Notes: a model not told the origin generated them from the letters alone. 64,000 nucleotides of DNA from F0422 sp003992255 (GCF_003992255.1 NZ_RQVA01000002.1:1-64000); one strand, 5' to 3'; shown: positions 8,375 to 18,037, counted from the stretch's first letter. Made by a program: numbers and translations.

Positions 8375-9352
8375 ATGAATGTAAAAAAAATTATGATAAT
8401 GGGAACTGGTGGTACTATTGCGGGCACCGGGAATGGTGCTAGTGCCCTTACTGAATATAGAGCGGGATCGATTGGAGTGGAAGAATTGATGCAAGCTGTG
8501 CCTACGCTAGAAGGGTATGGACCCTTTGAAAGTATTCAATTTTCCAATATTGATAGTTCGGAGATGAGTCCCTATCGTTGGGTACGGTTGGCGCTACTTA
8601 TCAATGACATAGCCAAGCGCGATGATATCGCTGGTATTGTTATCACCCATGGTACAGATACAATGGAAGAGACGGCATACTTTTTACATTTGACCGTGGA
8701 TGTAGATATCCCGGTTGTTATGACAGGATCTATGAGACCTGCTACAGCGCTTAGTGCAGATGGTCCAGTAAATTTATTGCAAGCGGTACAAGTGGCTCGC
8801 AGTGAAAGTGCAAAAGGCCAAGGTGTATTGGTTGTCATGAATGGTTACATCGATAGTGCTCGTGAAGTGGCTAAGTTACATACTACGGATGTAGGAACCT
8901 TCGGGAATATGCAGCTTGGGCATATGGGCTGTGTGCAAAATGGAAGAGTGTATTTGTATTATGCACCTTGTCGCACACATACGAAGGACAGCGAGTTTAT
9001 ATTGCGTGAAGAGGTGGAGCTACCGCCTATAGGTATTGTCAATTTATATGCTGGGTTGGATCTAGATGTGATTGATTTTATGGCACAACGGTCTAAAGGT
9101 TTGATTATAGGTGGATTTGGCCATGGTACATTGCCACAATCTGCGCGAGAGGTGCTAAAAAAAATTACCATTCCCAAAGTGCGTTCGTCGCGGATTGGAA
9201 ATGGTATTGTATCTAGTAATTCGTCCGACGTGAAAGAGGGCCTTATCGTAAGCGATTCTCTATCGCCTGTGAAAGCTAGAATATTGTTGATGTTAGCATT
9301 GCAGCAAGAGCGAAGCGTAGAAGACTTAGAGCGAATATTTGCTATCTATTAG
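8375..9352 (+). CDS. L-asparaginase
   Basis: A 325-residue enzyme hydrolysing asparagine to aspartate and ammonia. The two family signatures are present: TGGTIAG at residues 11-17 with the nucleophilic Thr, and HGTDT at 92-96 with the second catalytic Thr/Asp. No signal peptide is seen, so it is cytosolic. The ATG at 8375 is preferred over the in-frame GTG at 8357 because GGGGAGG at 8361-8367 lies directly before it. It ends 4 bp from the convergent cbiZ gene. Aspartate made here can enter the fumarate/succinate branch served by later genes in the window. Confidence 0.92.
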   Translation: MNVKKIMIMGTGGTIAGTGNGASALTEYRAGSIGVEELMQAVPTLEGYGPFESIQFSNIDSSEMSPYRWVRLALLINDIAKRDDIAGIVITHGTDTMEETAYFLHLTVDVDIPVVMTGSMRPATALSADGPVNLLQAVQVARSESAKGQGVLVVMNGYIDSAREVAKLHTTDVGTFGNMQLGHMGCVQNGRVYLYYAPCRTHTKDSEFILREEVELPPIGIVNLYAGLDLDVIDFMAQRSKGLIIGGFGHGTLPQSAREVLKKITIPKVRSSRIGNGIVSSNSSDVKEGLIVSDSLSPVKARILLMLALQQERSVEDLERIFAIY

Positions 9353-9356
9353 ATTG

Positions 9357-10094
9357 TTAGATAGTTAGAGTATCTGCGTTTTCTAGTGCTTTTTCGATGG
9401 CACTTCGAACAGCTTTGGCCAGAGTGTCACCAAACTGGGAGAACGTGCCTGTATCGGTCAGTACCGCTCCATTAGGGTCGATGGTCATAATCACGCCATC
9501 TGTAGAGGTGCCTGTGGCAGGCTCTCCTGATAAGATGCTAGTGATGCCCATAGATTGTAGAGCTACTGTTTTGGCTTCTGTGATAGTCAGCAATGATTTT
9601 GTAAGTGCTCCGTCGGTGAGGGCACAATTTGTAAATACTAATAGATTGATGGTGCCTCCAGAGTGGAAGGTGCCATCTTTTTCATAGTATGTATAGCCAT
9701 CACCTGCGCGATGTGCTGTTTTTTCAACGCCTGCTGTAGCAATTACTTCTATGATGATAGATCCTTCTGTTTGACATACATAGGCATGACGGTTCATAGA
9801 GGCACTCGTTAATAAGGCGGTACAAAAATGGATTGGCAAGTCTAATTGCACGCATTCTTTGGCAAGATAGGCAGAGGTAGATCCGCCAGGTAACTCACTT
9901 TCATCGTTGACGAAAAAGGTAAGTTGCTGATTTCGTACGGCCATGACGTGGTGCAACCCACCATTGAATGGACTGGTGCTAATGGCATAGTAGGGCATGT
10001 CATAGGTAACAGTAATAGCTGAGCTATGGATATCTACATATCCACCGCATTGTAATAGATTTGGTGCATGATAAGGGTTTTGTTGAGTTTGCAT
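9357..10094 (-). CDS. cbiZ: Adenosylcobinamide amidohydrolase CbiZ
   Basis: A 245-residue protein of the CbiZ family, which removes the lower-ligand side of pseudo-B12 or cobinamide so that adenosylcobyric acid can be rebuilt into the cell's own cobamide. Family landmarks are visible: ATAGVEKTAHRAGD in the middle, the GTINLLVFTN strand, TEAKTVALQSMGI and the ATGTSTDG motif. A Shine-Dalgarno GGAGA precedes the ATG. Its presence fits the heavy B12 demand of the two methylmalonyl-CoA mutases in this window. It overlaps no neighbour; the asparaginase gene converges on it 4 bp away. Confidence 0.82.
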   Translation of the reverse strand: MQTQQNPYHAPNLLQCGGYVDIHSSAITVTYDMPYYAISTSPFNGGLHHVMAVRNQQLTFFVNDESELPGGSTSAYLAKECVQLDLPIHFCTALLTSASMNRHAYVCQTEGSIIIEVIATAGVEKTAHRAGDGYTYYEKDGTFHSGGTINLLVFTNCALTDGALTKSLLTITEAKTVALQSMGITSILSGEPATGTSTDGVIMTIDPNGAVLTDTGTFSQFGDTLAKAVRSAIEKALENADTLTI

Positions 10095-10420
10095 AGGGTC
10101 TCCATACTACTAGGATTTCTAGTTACGATTCGTATATATAGTATTTCTTATGATATGTGTGCATAAGAAAAATTATTGTATAATGTTATGACCTTTGTAA
10201 TTGAGGGGGGGTCAATGTGTATAGTATATCATATTTTGAGGTGGCTAGCTTTCAGAAAATCCAGAAGGATGGTGACATATAGTGGACATATGCCAGTTTG
10301 GGATGAATTGAATCTACTTGGGTGTAAATAGAGGACGGTATAGGTGCAATCATGGTATAATACAATGATAAAAGTAGAACGCTTGTTAGAAATGGATATA
10401 TTATTTTGAAAGGAGTTAGT
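10095..10420. other. 326-bp divergent promoter region
   Basis: Between cbiZ and the mscS gene. TGGTATAAT at 10353-10361 is an extended -10 promoter for mscS. A run of seven G at about 10205-10211 stands out in otherwise AT-rich DNA. No gene is seen. Confidence 0.5.
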
Positions 10421-11302
10421 ATGTTAGTAGCAGAGGAAAAAATTGTGGAGTCTACGGCAGCAGGTGTTGATAAGGTAGCTGAGCACGTAGAAGATAGTAT
10501 TACGTTTATCGGCCATTTACAAGACTTAGCAATGGAATATTTGCCGAGTATTTTGTTGGCTATTGTTGTATTTGTGATAGGTCGTTATTTGGCGATGTTC
10601 ATTAGAAAAATAGTCTTACAGGTTATGAACCGCGCGAATTATGATGCCACAGTACGCAGTTTTACGGGACAAATTATTTATTATGGGATCTTGTCCATCG
10701 TTATATTGTCGGCCCTATCTATGCTGGGATTCCCAACGAATAATTTTTTAGCTGCCTTTGGCGCTTTTGGTATTGCTATTGGTTTAGCTTTACAAAATAA
10801 TATGTCAAATTTTGCTTCTGGGTTGCTGATTTTAATCTTTAAACCTTTCAAAGAGGGTGATTTGATTTCTGTGAATGGTGTGGAAGGATCTGTGAAAGAA
10901 ATTCATTTCTTCAATACCGCTATTGCCACCAAAGAGAATCGTATCGTGTTCATTCCGAACTCTGCCATTACTTCTAATAATCTGATGAATAGTAATTATG
11001 AGAGTACTCGTTATGTGACGTTCATATTTGGCATTGGATACGGTTCAGATCATCATCGTGCCATCGAGGTATTGAAAGAGATTTTTCAGCAAACTGGAAA
11101 GGTGCTCAATATGGATACTCTTGAAATTGGTATTAAAGAATTTGGTGATAATTCTGTCAACATTGTAGCTTATCCATTGATTAATGCTGAAGATTATCGT
11201 GATGTGTACTATGGGGTTATGTCCGATGTGAAAGATCGCTTTGATGCGGAAGGTATCGATATTCCATATCCACAGCGAGTGGTTCATATGGTGAAATATT
11301 AA
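10421..11302 (+). CDS. mscS: Small-conductance mechanosensitive channel (MscS family)
   Basis: A 293-residue inner-membrane channel that opens on membrane tension to release solutes during osmotic down-shock. Three transmembrane segments (about residues 45-65, 83-105 and 108-135) end in the pore helix, rich in Gly and Ala (AAFGAFGIAIGLALQ). The MscS beta domain (KEGDLISVNGVEGSVKEI) and cytosolic vestibule follow. AAAGGAG at 10408-10414 selects the ATG at 10421 over an in-frame TTG at 10406. It is a single gene with an extended -10 promoter upstream. Confidence 0.92.
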   Translation: MLVAEEKIVESTAAGVDKVAEHVEDSITFIGHLQDLAMEYLPSILLAIVVFVIGRYLAMFIRKIVLQVMNRANYDATVRSFTGQIIYYGILSIVILSALSMLGFPTNNFLAAFGAFGIAIGLALQNNMSNFASGLLILIFKPFKEGDLISVNGVEGSVKEIHFFNTAIATKENRIVFIPNSAITSNNLMNSNYESTRYVTFIFGIGYGSDHHRAIEVLKEIFQQTGKVLNMDTLEIGIKEFGDNSVNIVAYPLINAEDYRDVYYGVMSDVKDRFDAEGIDIPYPQRVVHMVKY

Positions 11303-11339
11303 TAACAATACCAGAGGTAAGGGGCTATCCTCTTATATA

Positions 11340-11383
11340 ACAGAGGCAGTTGATGCATAGTTGTCAGCATGTCTCTGTTTTTT
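11340..11383 (+). terminator. Terminator of mscS
   Basis: ACAGAG (11340-11345) pairs with CTCTGT (11373-11378) around a partly paired loop, followed by TTTTT. Confidence 0.6.
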
Positions 11384-11466
11384 GCAATATATGTGAGAAG
11401 AACTGTATTAAAGTGGAACAAATCTTAGTATAATACATATATAAGATACTATAGGAGGAAGGGACA

Positions 11467-12060
11467 ATGAAAGAGAGCCATTTTTTTGCCCTCTTAGGGC
11501 GTATGAAATATATTCAGCGTTGGAGCTTGATGCGCAATACAGAAGTGGAAAATTTACAAGGTCATAGTTTGGAAACTGCTATGATTGCCCATCAATTAGG
11601 AATACTGCGAAATACATATTTTAATGGTACGTTAGATGTGAATCGCTTGGCAGTGCTAGCCATGTACCATGATGTAAGTGAAGTTTTTACAGGAGATATG
11701 CCCACGCCTGTGAAATATTTTAACCCTAAGTTGCGGGCTCTCTACGGAGAAGTAGAGCAATTGGCGAATGAAACTTTATGGCATACGTTGCCGGAACCAG
11801 TGCAACCAGCCTATGAGGAAGCCTTAGTATCTGTTCCAGAGGAATACGAAGTACTAGTAAAAGCAGCGGACACTTTATCAGCATTCATGAAATGCGTAAC
11901 AGAAAAAGCCGCAGGTAATGACGAGTTTAATGCAGCCTACGATACGATTCACGAACGATTAGTGAATATGCAATTACCAGAGGTAGATCTATTTTTGAAA
12001 GTGTATGTGCCTAGTTTAACGAAGTCTTTGGATGAAATGAATGTATCCTTTGCAAAGTAA
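11467..12060 (+). CDS. yfbR: HD-domain 5'-deoxynucleotidase, YfbR-like
   Basis: A 197-residue HD phosphohydrolase very close to E. coli YfbR, which dephosphorylates deoxyribonucleoside 5'-monophosphates. Shared features are the opening SHFFA..RMKYIQRWSLMR, His33, the YHDVSEVFTGD HD motif (His68/Asp69), PTPVKYF, and a later Asp in VKAADTLSAFMKC that completes metal binding. GGAGG precedes the ATG. A TATAAT at 11429-11434 gives a likely promoter. It is separated from valS by the T-box leader. Confidence 0.88.
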   Translation: MKESHFFALLGRMKYIQRWSLMRNTEVENLQGHSLETAMIAHQLGILRNTYFNGTLDVNRLAVLAMYHDVSEVFTGDMPTPVKYFNPKLRALYGEVEQLANETLWHTLPEPVQPAYEEALVSVPEEYEVLVKAADTLSAFMKCVTEKAAGNDEFNAAYDTIHERLVNMQLPEVDLFLKVYVPSLTKSLDEMNVSFAK

Positions 12061-12139
12061 TGAGGGTTGCGAATCTGCATACTTTCACGTATACTAATAC
12101 TATATGGATAATAACTAGGAAGAGGAAAAATCTTTTGAA

Positions 12140-12336
12140 CGCATCACAGAGAGCATTGGATTGGTGGAACAATGTATGTAGTAGGAAGAGGGTAGCCTCG
12201 GAGTTGGCATGGTGAACTAGAGTAAGTGTGCCCGCTGATCAGCGTTAACGATAATGAGTGATTGCTACGGCAATAATCTAGGTGGTACCGCGGAAGTATA
12301 GACCCTTTCGTCCTAATGGACGAGGGGTCTTTTTTG
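12140..12336 (+). promoter_or_regulatory. T-box leader controlling valS
   Basis: The T-box core AGGTGGTACCGCG lies at 12280-12292, and a terminator hairpin (GACCC...GGGTC, 12301-12326) follows with a six-T run. An AGAGAG / GGTGGAA stem I region begins at about 12145. In this family uncharged tRNA pairs with a specifier codon and the T-box to favour an antiterminator, turning on the synthetase gene when its amino acid is short. The downstream gene is valS, so tRNA-Val should be the ligand. I could not place the Val specifier codon with certainty. Confidence 0.92.
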
Positions 12337-12351
12337 TATATAGGAGGACGC

Positions 12352-15012
12352 ATGAAAGAATATAAGAATTTAACTACATACAATCCAAAGGAGATTGAAC
12401 AACAATGGTATACATATTGGGAAGAGAAAGGGTACTTTCACGAAGAAGTAGATGCGAATAAAGAGCCTTTCAGCATTGTGTTGCCACCACCAAATGTAAC
12501 TGGTCAATTGCACATGGGTCATGCCCTTGATAACACATTGCAAGATATTTTGATTCGTACGAAACGCATGCAAGGCTACAATGTATTGTGGATGCCTGGC
12601 ACAGACCATGCAGGGATTGCAACGCAAGTAAAAGTAGAAGAAAATATCATGAAAACGGAAGGGAAATCTCGTCATGATTTGGGTCGTGAAGAGTTTTTGA
12701 AACGTGTATGGGAATGGAAGCAAGAATACGGTAGCACCATCGTAAAACAAATCCGTAGTTTAGGTGCTTCTTGTGACTGGACGAGAGAGCGGTTTACCTT
12801 GGATGAAGGCTACCATGAAGCAGTATTAAAAGTATTCGTAGAGTTATACGAAAAAGGTTTAATCTATCGTGGAGAACGCATTACTAACTGGTGCCCTAAT
12901 TGTTTGACTGCATTGTCTGACATTGAAGTAGAACACGAAGATGAAAATGGTCATTTATGGCATATTAAATATCCTGTAATCGGTGAAGAAGATGTGTTCT
13001 TAACGGTAGCCACAACTCGCCCTGAAACGATGTTTGGTGACGTAGCTGTAGCGGTGAATCCTAATGATGAACGCTATGCGCACTTAGTGGGCAAAGAATT
13101 ATTACTTCCGTTTGTCAATCGTCACATCCCGATCATTGCCGATGAATATGTAGATCAATCTTTTGGTACTGGTTGCGTAAAAATTACACCAGCTCATGAC
13201 CCTAATGACTTTGAAATGGGACAACGACATAACTTAGAAAGTATCGTGGTAATGAATCCAGATGGCACCATGAATGCAGGAGCAGGTCATTTTGTGAATA
13301 TGCCACGTGAATTAGCGCGTAAACAAGTAGTAGCTGAATTAGAAGTACAAGGTTTATTAGAAAAAGTGGAAGAACATGGTCACAGTGTAGGTCATTGTTC
13401 TCGTTGTAATACAACTGTTGAACCTATGGTGTCGAAACAATGGTTCGTATCCATGGAACCATTAGCAAAACCTGCTTTAGAAGTTGTACGTGACAAATCT
13501 ATTGAATTTGTACCAGAACGGTTTACTAAAACATATACTAACTGGTTAGAGTCTATTCGTGATTGGTGTATTTCTCGTCAATTATGGTGGGGCCATCGTA
13601 TTCCAGCGTGGTACTGCCAAGAGTGTGGGGAAACGATCGTAACCACAGAAACATTGACAGAATGCCCACATTGCCATGGCAAAGTAGAACAAGATCCAGA
13701 CGTATTAGATACATGGTTCAGCTCTGCTTTATGGCCATTTGCCACAATGGGTTGGCCTAAAAATACAGAGGAAGTGAAACATTGGTACCCAACTAGCGTT
13801 ATGGTCACAGGGTATGACATTATCTTCTTCTGGGTAGCTCGTATGATTTTCATGGGCTTAGAATTTAAAGAAGAAATTCCTTTCAAACACGTGTTCATTC
13901 ATGGGTTAGTACGCGATAGCCAAGGTCGTAAAATGAGTAAATCCTTGGGCAATGGCATCAATCCATTAGAAGTCATTGAAGAATACGGTGCCGATGCGTT
14001 GCGCTTTACTTTGGTAACTGGTAATACACCGGGCAACGATATGCGTTTCTACATGGAACGTGTGGAAGCAAACCGTAACTTTGCCAACAAAATTTGGAAT
14101 GCCTCCAAATTTGTGTTGATGAACTTAGAAGGCTTTGATGAAAGTTTCGTACCAAGTGCAGAAGACTACACATTGGCAGATAAATGGATTCTAGAAGAAT
14201 ACAATAAAACGGTTACTAATATTACGAATAACCTTGATAAATTTGAATTAGGGGAAGCAGCGAGCGCTGTATATGACTTCATTTGGAATACGTACTGCGA
14301 CTGGTACATTGAATTAGCGAAACCTCGTTTATACAATAAAGAAGGTGGCCGTGACCGTCAAACAGTACAATACTTATTGGTATCCATCCTACGTCATATG
14401 ATGGAATTATTACACCCATTCATGCCGTTTGTCACAGAACACATTTGGCAACACTTGCCACATGAAGGGGAGAGCATCATGGTTGCTCCATGGCCAAGTA
14501 CATTATCCATGGAAGGCTTCGGATCTGCAGCGGCTCATATGAATGTGATGATGGACGGCATTAAAGGTATCCGTAACATGCGTGCAGAAATGAATGTACC
14601 AATGGGCAAACGCTCTGAAGTTATCTTGGTGCCTGCTACAGAAGAATTGAAAGGTATCTTAGAAACCCATGGTGATTATTTCCACACATTAGGCTGGGCT
14701 GAAAAAGTAACAGTACTTTCACCGGATGCACCAAAACCAGAAAATGCTACAGTAACCGTGGTGAATGGCTTAGAGGTGTACTTGTTGTTGAAAGATTTAA
14801 TCGATGCAGATAAAGAAAAAGAACGTATTGCCAAAGAACAAGCTACAGTATTGAAAGAAATCGCTCGTTTAGAAGGCAAATTGAATAACCAAGGATTTTT
14901 GGCAAAAGCCCCTGAAGCGGTGGTTGCGAAAGAAAAAGAAAAATTGGAAGAGTACAAACAAAAACAACAAGCTTTAAACGAACGTGAAGAGTTCTTAAAA
15001 ACATTAGCATAA
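12352..15012 (+). CDS. valS: Valine-tRNA ligase
   Basis: An 886-residue class I synthetase that charges tRNA-Val. The HIGH-type motif is HMGH at residues 54-57 and the KMSKS loop occurs near residue 527. Between them lies the large editing domain (with TTRPETMFGD) that clears Thr-tRNA-Val. The C-terminal 65 residues are a Lys/Glu-rich coiled-coil arm, usual for ValRS. An upstream ATG at 12316 lies inside the leader terminator and is not the start; TAGGAGG at 12341-12347 fits ATG 12352. valS leads an operon with folC and a ligase-like membrane gene and is under T-box control. Confidence 0.97.
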   Translation: MKEYKNLTTYNPKEIEQQWYTYWEEKGYFHEEVDANKEPFSIVLPPPNVTGQLHMGHALDNTLQDILIRTKRMQGYNVLWMPGTDHAGIATQVKVEENIMKTEGKSRHDLGREEFLKRVWEWKQEYGSTIVKQIRSLGASCDWTRERFTLDEGYHEAVLKVFVELYEKGLIYRGERITNWCPNCLTALSDIEVEHEDENGHLWHIKYPVIGEEDVFLTVATTRPETMFGDVAVAVNPNDERYAHLVGKELLLPFVNRHIPIIADEYVDQSFGTGCVKITPAHDPNDFEMGQRHNLESIVVMNPDGTMNAGAGHFVNMPRELARKQVVAELEVQGLLEKVEEHGHSVGHCSRCNTTVEPMVSKQWFVSMEPLAKPALEVVRDKSIEFVPERFTKTYTNWLESIRDWCISRQLWWGHRIPAWYCQECGETIVTTETLTECPHCHGKVEQDPDVLDTWFSSALWPFATMGWPKNTEEVKHWYPTSVMVTGYDIIFFWVARMIFMGLEFKEEIPFKHVFIHGLVRDSQGRKMSKSLGNGINPLEVIEEYGADALRFTLVTGNTPGNDMRFYMERVEANRNFANKIWNASKFVLMNLEGFDESFVPSAEDYTLADKWILEEYNKTVTNITNNLDKFELGEAASAVYDFIWNTYCDWYIELAKPRLYNKEGGRDRQTVQYLLVSILRHMMELLHPFMPFVTEHIWQHLPHEGESIMVAPWPSTLSMEGFGSAAAHMNVMMDGIKGIRNMRAEMNVPMGKRSEVILVPATEELKGILETHGDYFHTLGWAEKVTVLSPDAPKPENATVTVVNGLEVYLLLKDLIDADKEKERIAKEQATVLKEIARLEGKLNNQGFLAKAPEAVVAKEKEKLEEYKQKQQALNEREEFLKTLA

Positions 15013-15023
15013 GGAGATCCATC

Positions 15024-16316
15024 ATGAATTATACGGAAGCGATTGCCTACCTAGAAGAGGTAGCCTCCTTTGGGATTCATCCAGGATTAGAGCGGATTAC
15101 AGCTCTACTAGAAGAGCTAGGGAATCCACAAGATACATATAAAACCATCCATGTAACAGGGACGAATGGCAAAGGGTCTGTTTCTACCTATATTACCTAT
15201 GGATTGTATATGAGCGGACTTCGAGTGGGGACATTTACGTCCCCTCACCTGCACTCCTATACGGAGCGTATGCGTGTAAATACGGCGTGTATTACGGAAG
15301 AGGCCTTTGCTGATTTGATTGAACGTGTAAGCCACGCAGTAAAAGCTATTATGGACCGCGGCGTAGAAGCACCTACACAATTTGAAATCTTGACGGCAGC
15401 GGCATTCTTATTCTTCCAAGAACAAGGAGTAGACTATGCTGTTATTGAAGTAGGCTTAGGTGGACTGTTAGATTCTACGAATGTCATCACTCCAGAAGTG
15501 GCTGTGATTACAAACGTAACCATCGACCATCAAGCGTACTGTGGAGATACAGTAGAGGAAATTGCTCGCCATAAAGCAGGTATCATCAAACAAGGAGTGC
15601 CTCTTGTAACCGCAGCTCAAGGCGGTGCTCTTGATGTAATCAAAGAAACGGCAAAATCGTTAGGTGTGAAATATCATGTGTTTAACGAAGATTTTACTAT
15701 CGATAGTCGTAGTGCCATGGCGATGGGACAAATGATTACAGTAAAAGATAAAGCAGGCCATAAAGACATGCTCTTCACATCTATGCATGGTATCCATCAA
15801 GCCCTAAATTTAGCGTGTGCAGCAAGGGTATTGCAAATCTTGAAAGACAAAGAACCAGCAGTGAGCGAAGAAACGTACCGTGAAGGCTTAGCTCGTGCTA
15901 ATTGGCCAGGACGGTTTGAAACCTTCAAAGTTCATGGCAGGACAATCATTTTAGATGGGGCTCATAATGCGAGCGGAGCAGAAGCCTTTTCTATGACATA
16001 CAATGAACTGTACCCAGAACAACCGAAAACTGTGGTTTTGTCAATTTTGGAAGATAAAGATGTATCCACTATGGTCAGCTACTTAGTGGGACAAAAAGAC
16101 CGAGTGATCACGGTGCCAGCTCCTACTCCACGTGGTATTGATCCAGTACAATTGGCAAAACAAATGCCCGTCCAAGCAGATCCTATGGAGACTATCCAAT
16201 CGGGGTTAGACCATGCAATGAAAACAACGAAGGAAGGCGATATCATCGCTGTGGTGGGGTCCTTATACATTCTTGGTGACGTGCAACAATGGCTCGCCCA
16301 AGAAATGGGGCATTAA
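15024..16316 (+). CDS. folC: Folylpolyglutamate synthase / dihydrofolate synthase
   Basis: A 430-residue Mur-ligase-like ATPase that adds glutamate to dihydropteroate and folates. The P-loop TGTNGKGSV lies at residues 45-53, and the FTSPHLHSYTERM loop and later LDGAHNASGAEAF motif are characteristic. AAGGAGA precedes the ATG 11 bp after valS. The stop codon overlaps the start of the next gene (TAATG). The valS-folC order is common in Firmicutes. Confidence 0.94.
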   Translation: MNYTEAIAYLEEVASFGIHPGLERITALLEELGNPQDTYKTIHVTGTNGKGSVSTYITYGLYMSGLRVGTFTSPHLHSYTERMRVNTACITEEAFADLIERVSHAVKAIMDRGVEAPTQFEILTAAAFLFFQEQGVDYAVIEVGLGGLLDSTNVITPEVAVITNVTIDHQAYCGDTVEEIARHKAGIIKQGVPLVTAAQGGALDVIKETAKSLGVKYHVFNEDFTIDSRSAMAMGQMITVKDKAGHKDMLFTSMHGIHQALNLACAARVLQILKDKEPAVSEETYREGLARANWPGRFETFKVHGRTIILDGAHNASGAEAFSMTYNELYPEQPKTVVLSILEDKDVSTMVSYLVGQKDRVITVPAPTPRGIDPVQLAKQMPVQADPMETIQSGLDHAMKTTKEGDIIAVVGSLYILGDVQQWLAQEMGH

Positions 16317-17515
16317 TGGATGCCCTACGTAGACTATCTGTAGATCAATGGATAGTCTACCTCCTCTATGGGGCTACGCTGTGTATTCCACTATTTCCTA
16401 TAGGTGGAAATGTACTTGTCATCTTGGCTGGACTATTGGCTTTGCTCTTCGATAGACAGCGATTTTCTGGGGCCCTACATTGGTTGCAGTGGACCGTACT
16501 GGCCTATATCATTTGGACAGGGATTTCTATTATAAATTCTGTGAATGTCCAATGGTCGGCTATGAGTTGGGGCTATCACATAGCTATCTATGGTACGGTG
16601 TATTGGTTAATGACCTATTATATGAATACAGAAGAACGGCGCAAGAGGTTTCTCTCTTTGTTTTGTATCACTGGTGTCCTCGTCTGTTTAGGCGCAGCCT
16701 ATCAGTACTTTTATATGATATCTACGCATATCCATGAGTGGGTGGATAATGTTCACTTTCCAGGGCTTATGCGTCGTATGTATGGAACTTTACAGAATCC
16801 GAATTTGCTAGGGGAATATTTGTTGTTTGTCCTATCCATAGGAGGCTTAGGGACGATACAAGTTCTGAAAGAAAAAGACTGGAAGCGTTGTAGTAAAATG
16901 GGTTTAGCTCTACTCATTATGCTCTTGTGTTTAGTACTCACGTACTCTCGAGGTATGTGGCTGAGTTTAGCCGTGACAGTATTTGTAGCAGGGCTCTGTG
17001 TAGAACGAAGATTATTATATGCATTGCTAGTAGTGCCATTGGTATTATTCTTTTACCATGGAGAAGTATCCAGCCGATTGTGGTCCTTATTTAGCGGTCA
17101 AGATACATCTGTTATGCTCCGATGGGCTCTATGGGATAGTACCATGTACATGGTGGAGGACTTCCCTGTGTTTGGTATCGGATGGGATGCATTTTGGATG
17201 ACCTATCCAGACTATAATTACTTCATCCAAGATCCAAGGGTAATCATTTATCATGCTCATAATTTATACTTACATGTGGCGGCAGAAACAGGACCGATTT
17301 CGCTATGCTTGTTGTTAGCTATTTTGCTAGGCCATAGTCGCAATATGCAAAAAGGTAATACTAGAGGGATTCCGTATCGCTATGGGATGACATTGGTAAC
17401 TGTCTCTGTATTAGTCAGTGGCCTCTTTGATCATGCCCTATATAGTCAACAAGTGAGTCTAGTATTATGGCAACTATTGGGATTTGCTATGAGTGTCATA
17501 CGCGATGAGTCGTAA
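16316..17515 (+). CDS. O-antigen ligase / polymerase-like membrane protein
   Basis: A 399-residue polytopic inner-membrane protein with about 10-12 hydrophobic segments. The TYSRGMWLSLAVTVFVAG segment and the periplasmic loop with HAHNLYLHVAAETGP match the WaaL/Wzy superfamily (PF04932 type). Such enzymes join O-antigen to lipid A-core or polymerise surface glycans, which suits a diderm with LPS. The ATG at 16316 shares bases with the folC stop (TAATG), indicating coupled translation; an earlier in-frame ATG at 16289 inside folC is less likely. Donor and acceptor cannot be read from sequence. Confidence 0.75.
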   Translation: MDALRRLSVDQWIVYLLYGATLCIPLFPIGGNVLVILAGLLALLFDRQRFSGALHWLQWTVLAYIIWTGISIINSVNVQWSAMSWGYHIAIYGTVYWLMTYYMNTEERRKRFLSLFCITGVLVCLGAAYQYFYMISTHIHEWVDNVHFPGLMRRMYGTLQNPNLLGEYLLFVLSIGGLGTIQVLKEKDWKRCSKMGLALLIMLLCLVLTYSRGMWLSLAVTVFVAGLCVERRLLYALLVVPLVLFFYHGEVSSRLWSLFSGQDTSVMLRWALWDSTMYMVEDFPVFGIGWDAFWMTYPDYNYFIQDPRVIIYHAHNLYLHVAAETGPISLCLLLAILLGHSRNMQKGNTRGIPYRYGMTLVTVSVLVSGLFDHALYSQQVSLVLWQLLGFAMSVIRDES

Positions 17516-17831
17516 TAAGAGAATAGTGCAATACGATCTAAATGCATTAAAGTTTATATAATATAATCATTATATGGACTATCTAATTTTGAATGTGATT
17601 GTCAAAGTATAGAATGATGAAGGGAAAGCTTATATCGACCTGTAGAGTTTTGATAAAACATAGATAGAAGATAGGGGGCTTTCCCAATCATACTAATAGT
17701 TATAATTGCAAATAACTATTAGTTATGAATAATATAACAGAGAGCAATGCATAAACATAAGTAGGTAATCTTGATAGGAATAACTATATCGAAAAAAGTT
17801 GGGCTACTCCAACAATTATAGATATAGGTAG
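17516..17831. other. Structured noncoding stretch after the valS operon
   Basis: No reading frame is convincing. Two inverted repeats stand out: GGGAAAGC (17622-17629) with GCTTTCCC (17678-17685) around a 48-nt loop, and a perfect 11-bp pair (17693-17703 with 17712-17722) with an 8-nt loop. Together with the terminator at 17832 they could form a small RNA or a long structured 3' UTR. Confidence 0.45.
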
Positions 17832-17873
17832 ATAGAGGGTATAACAAAAAGTTATAGGCCCTCTATTTTTTTG
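17832..17873 (+). terminator. Intrinsic terminator
   Basis: A 14-bp stem (17832-17845 with 17851-17866, GG bulge) with an AAAAA loop and a seven-T tail. It lies 317 bp after the last gene of the valS operon. Confidence 0.85.
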
Positions 17874-17913
17874 CATTCTGTATGCCTATTATGCATATAT
17901 TTACATAATGAGG

Positions 17914-17942
17914 TTGACAATATGATGAAAAATCGGTACTAT
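17914..17942 (+). promoter_or_regulatory. Sigma-A promoter of the succinate decarboxylation operon
   Basis: A consensus TTGACA at 17914-17919, 17-bp spacer, and TACTAT at 17937-17942, upstream of the CoA-transferase gene. Confidence 0.6.
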
Positions 17943-18014
17943 TTATGAGAATTAACAAATATCACACTTTAGGTATAGATTACAAAACACTAACGTTTTA
18001 GTTATGATAAAAAG

Positions 18015-18037
18015 CAATCACATAGTGATTGTATAAT
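18015..18037 (+). promoter_or_regulatory. Palindrome abutting a second TATAAT
   Basis: CAATCAC-ATA-GTGATTG (18015-18031) is a perfect 7-bp inverted repeat immediately before TATAAT at 18032-18037. It could be an operator overlapping a second promoter, or a leader hairpin if transcription starts at the upstream promoter. No regulator is identified. Confidence 0.4.

Noticed and set aside
12316..12351. Upstream start of valS at 12316
   Set aside because: That ATG lies in the stem of the T-box terminator; the consensus ribosome site belongs to ATG 12352.
17516..17831. Riboswitch in the gap after the O-antigen-ligase-like gene
   Set aside because: None of the conserved cores I know could be found, and it is followed by a terminator and then 240 bp before the next gene.
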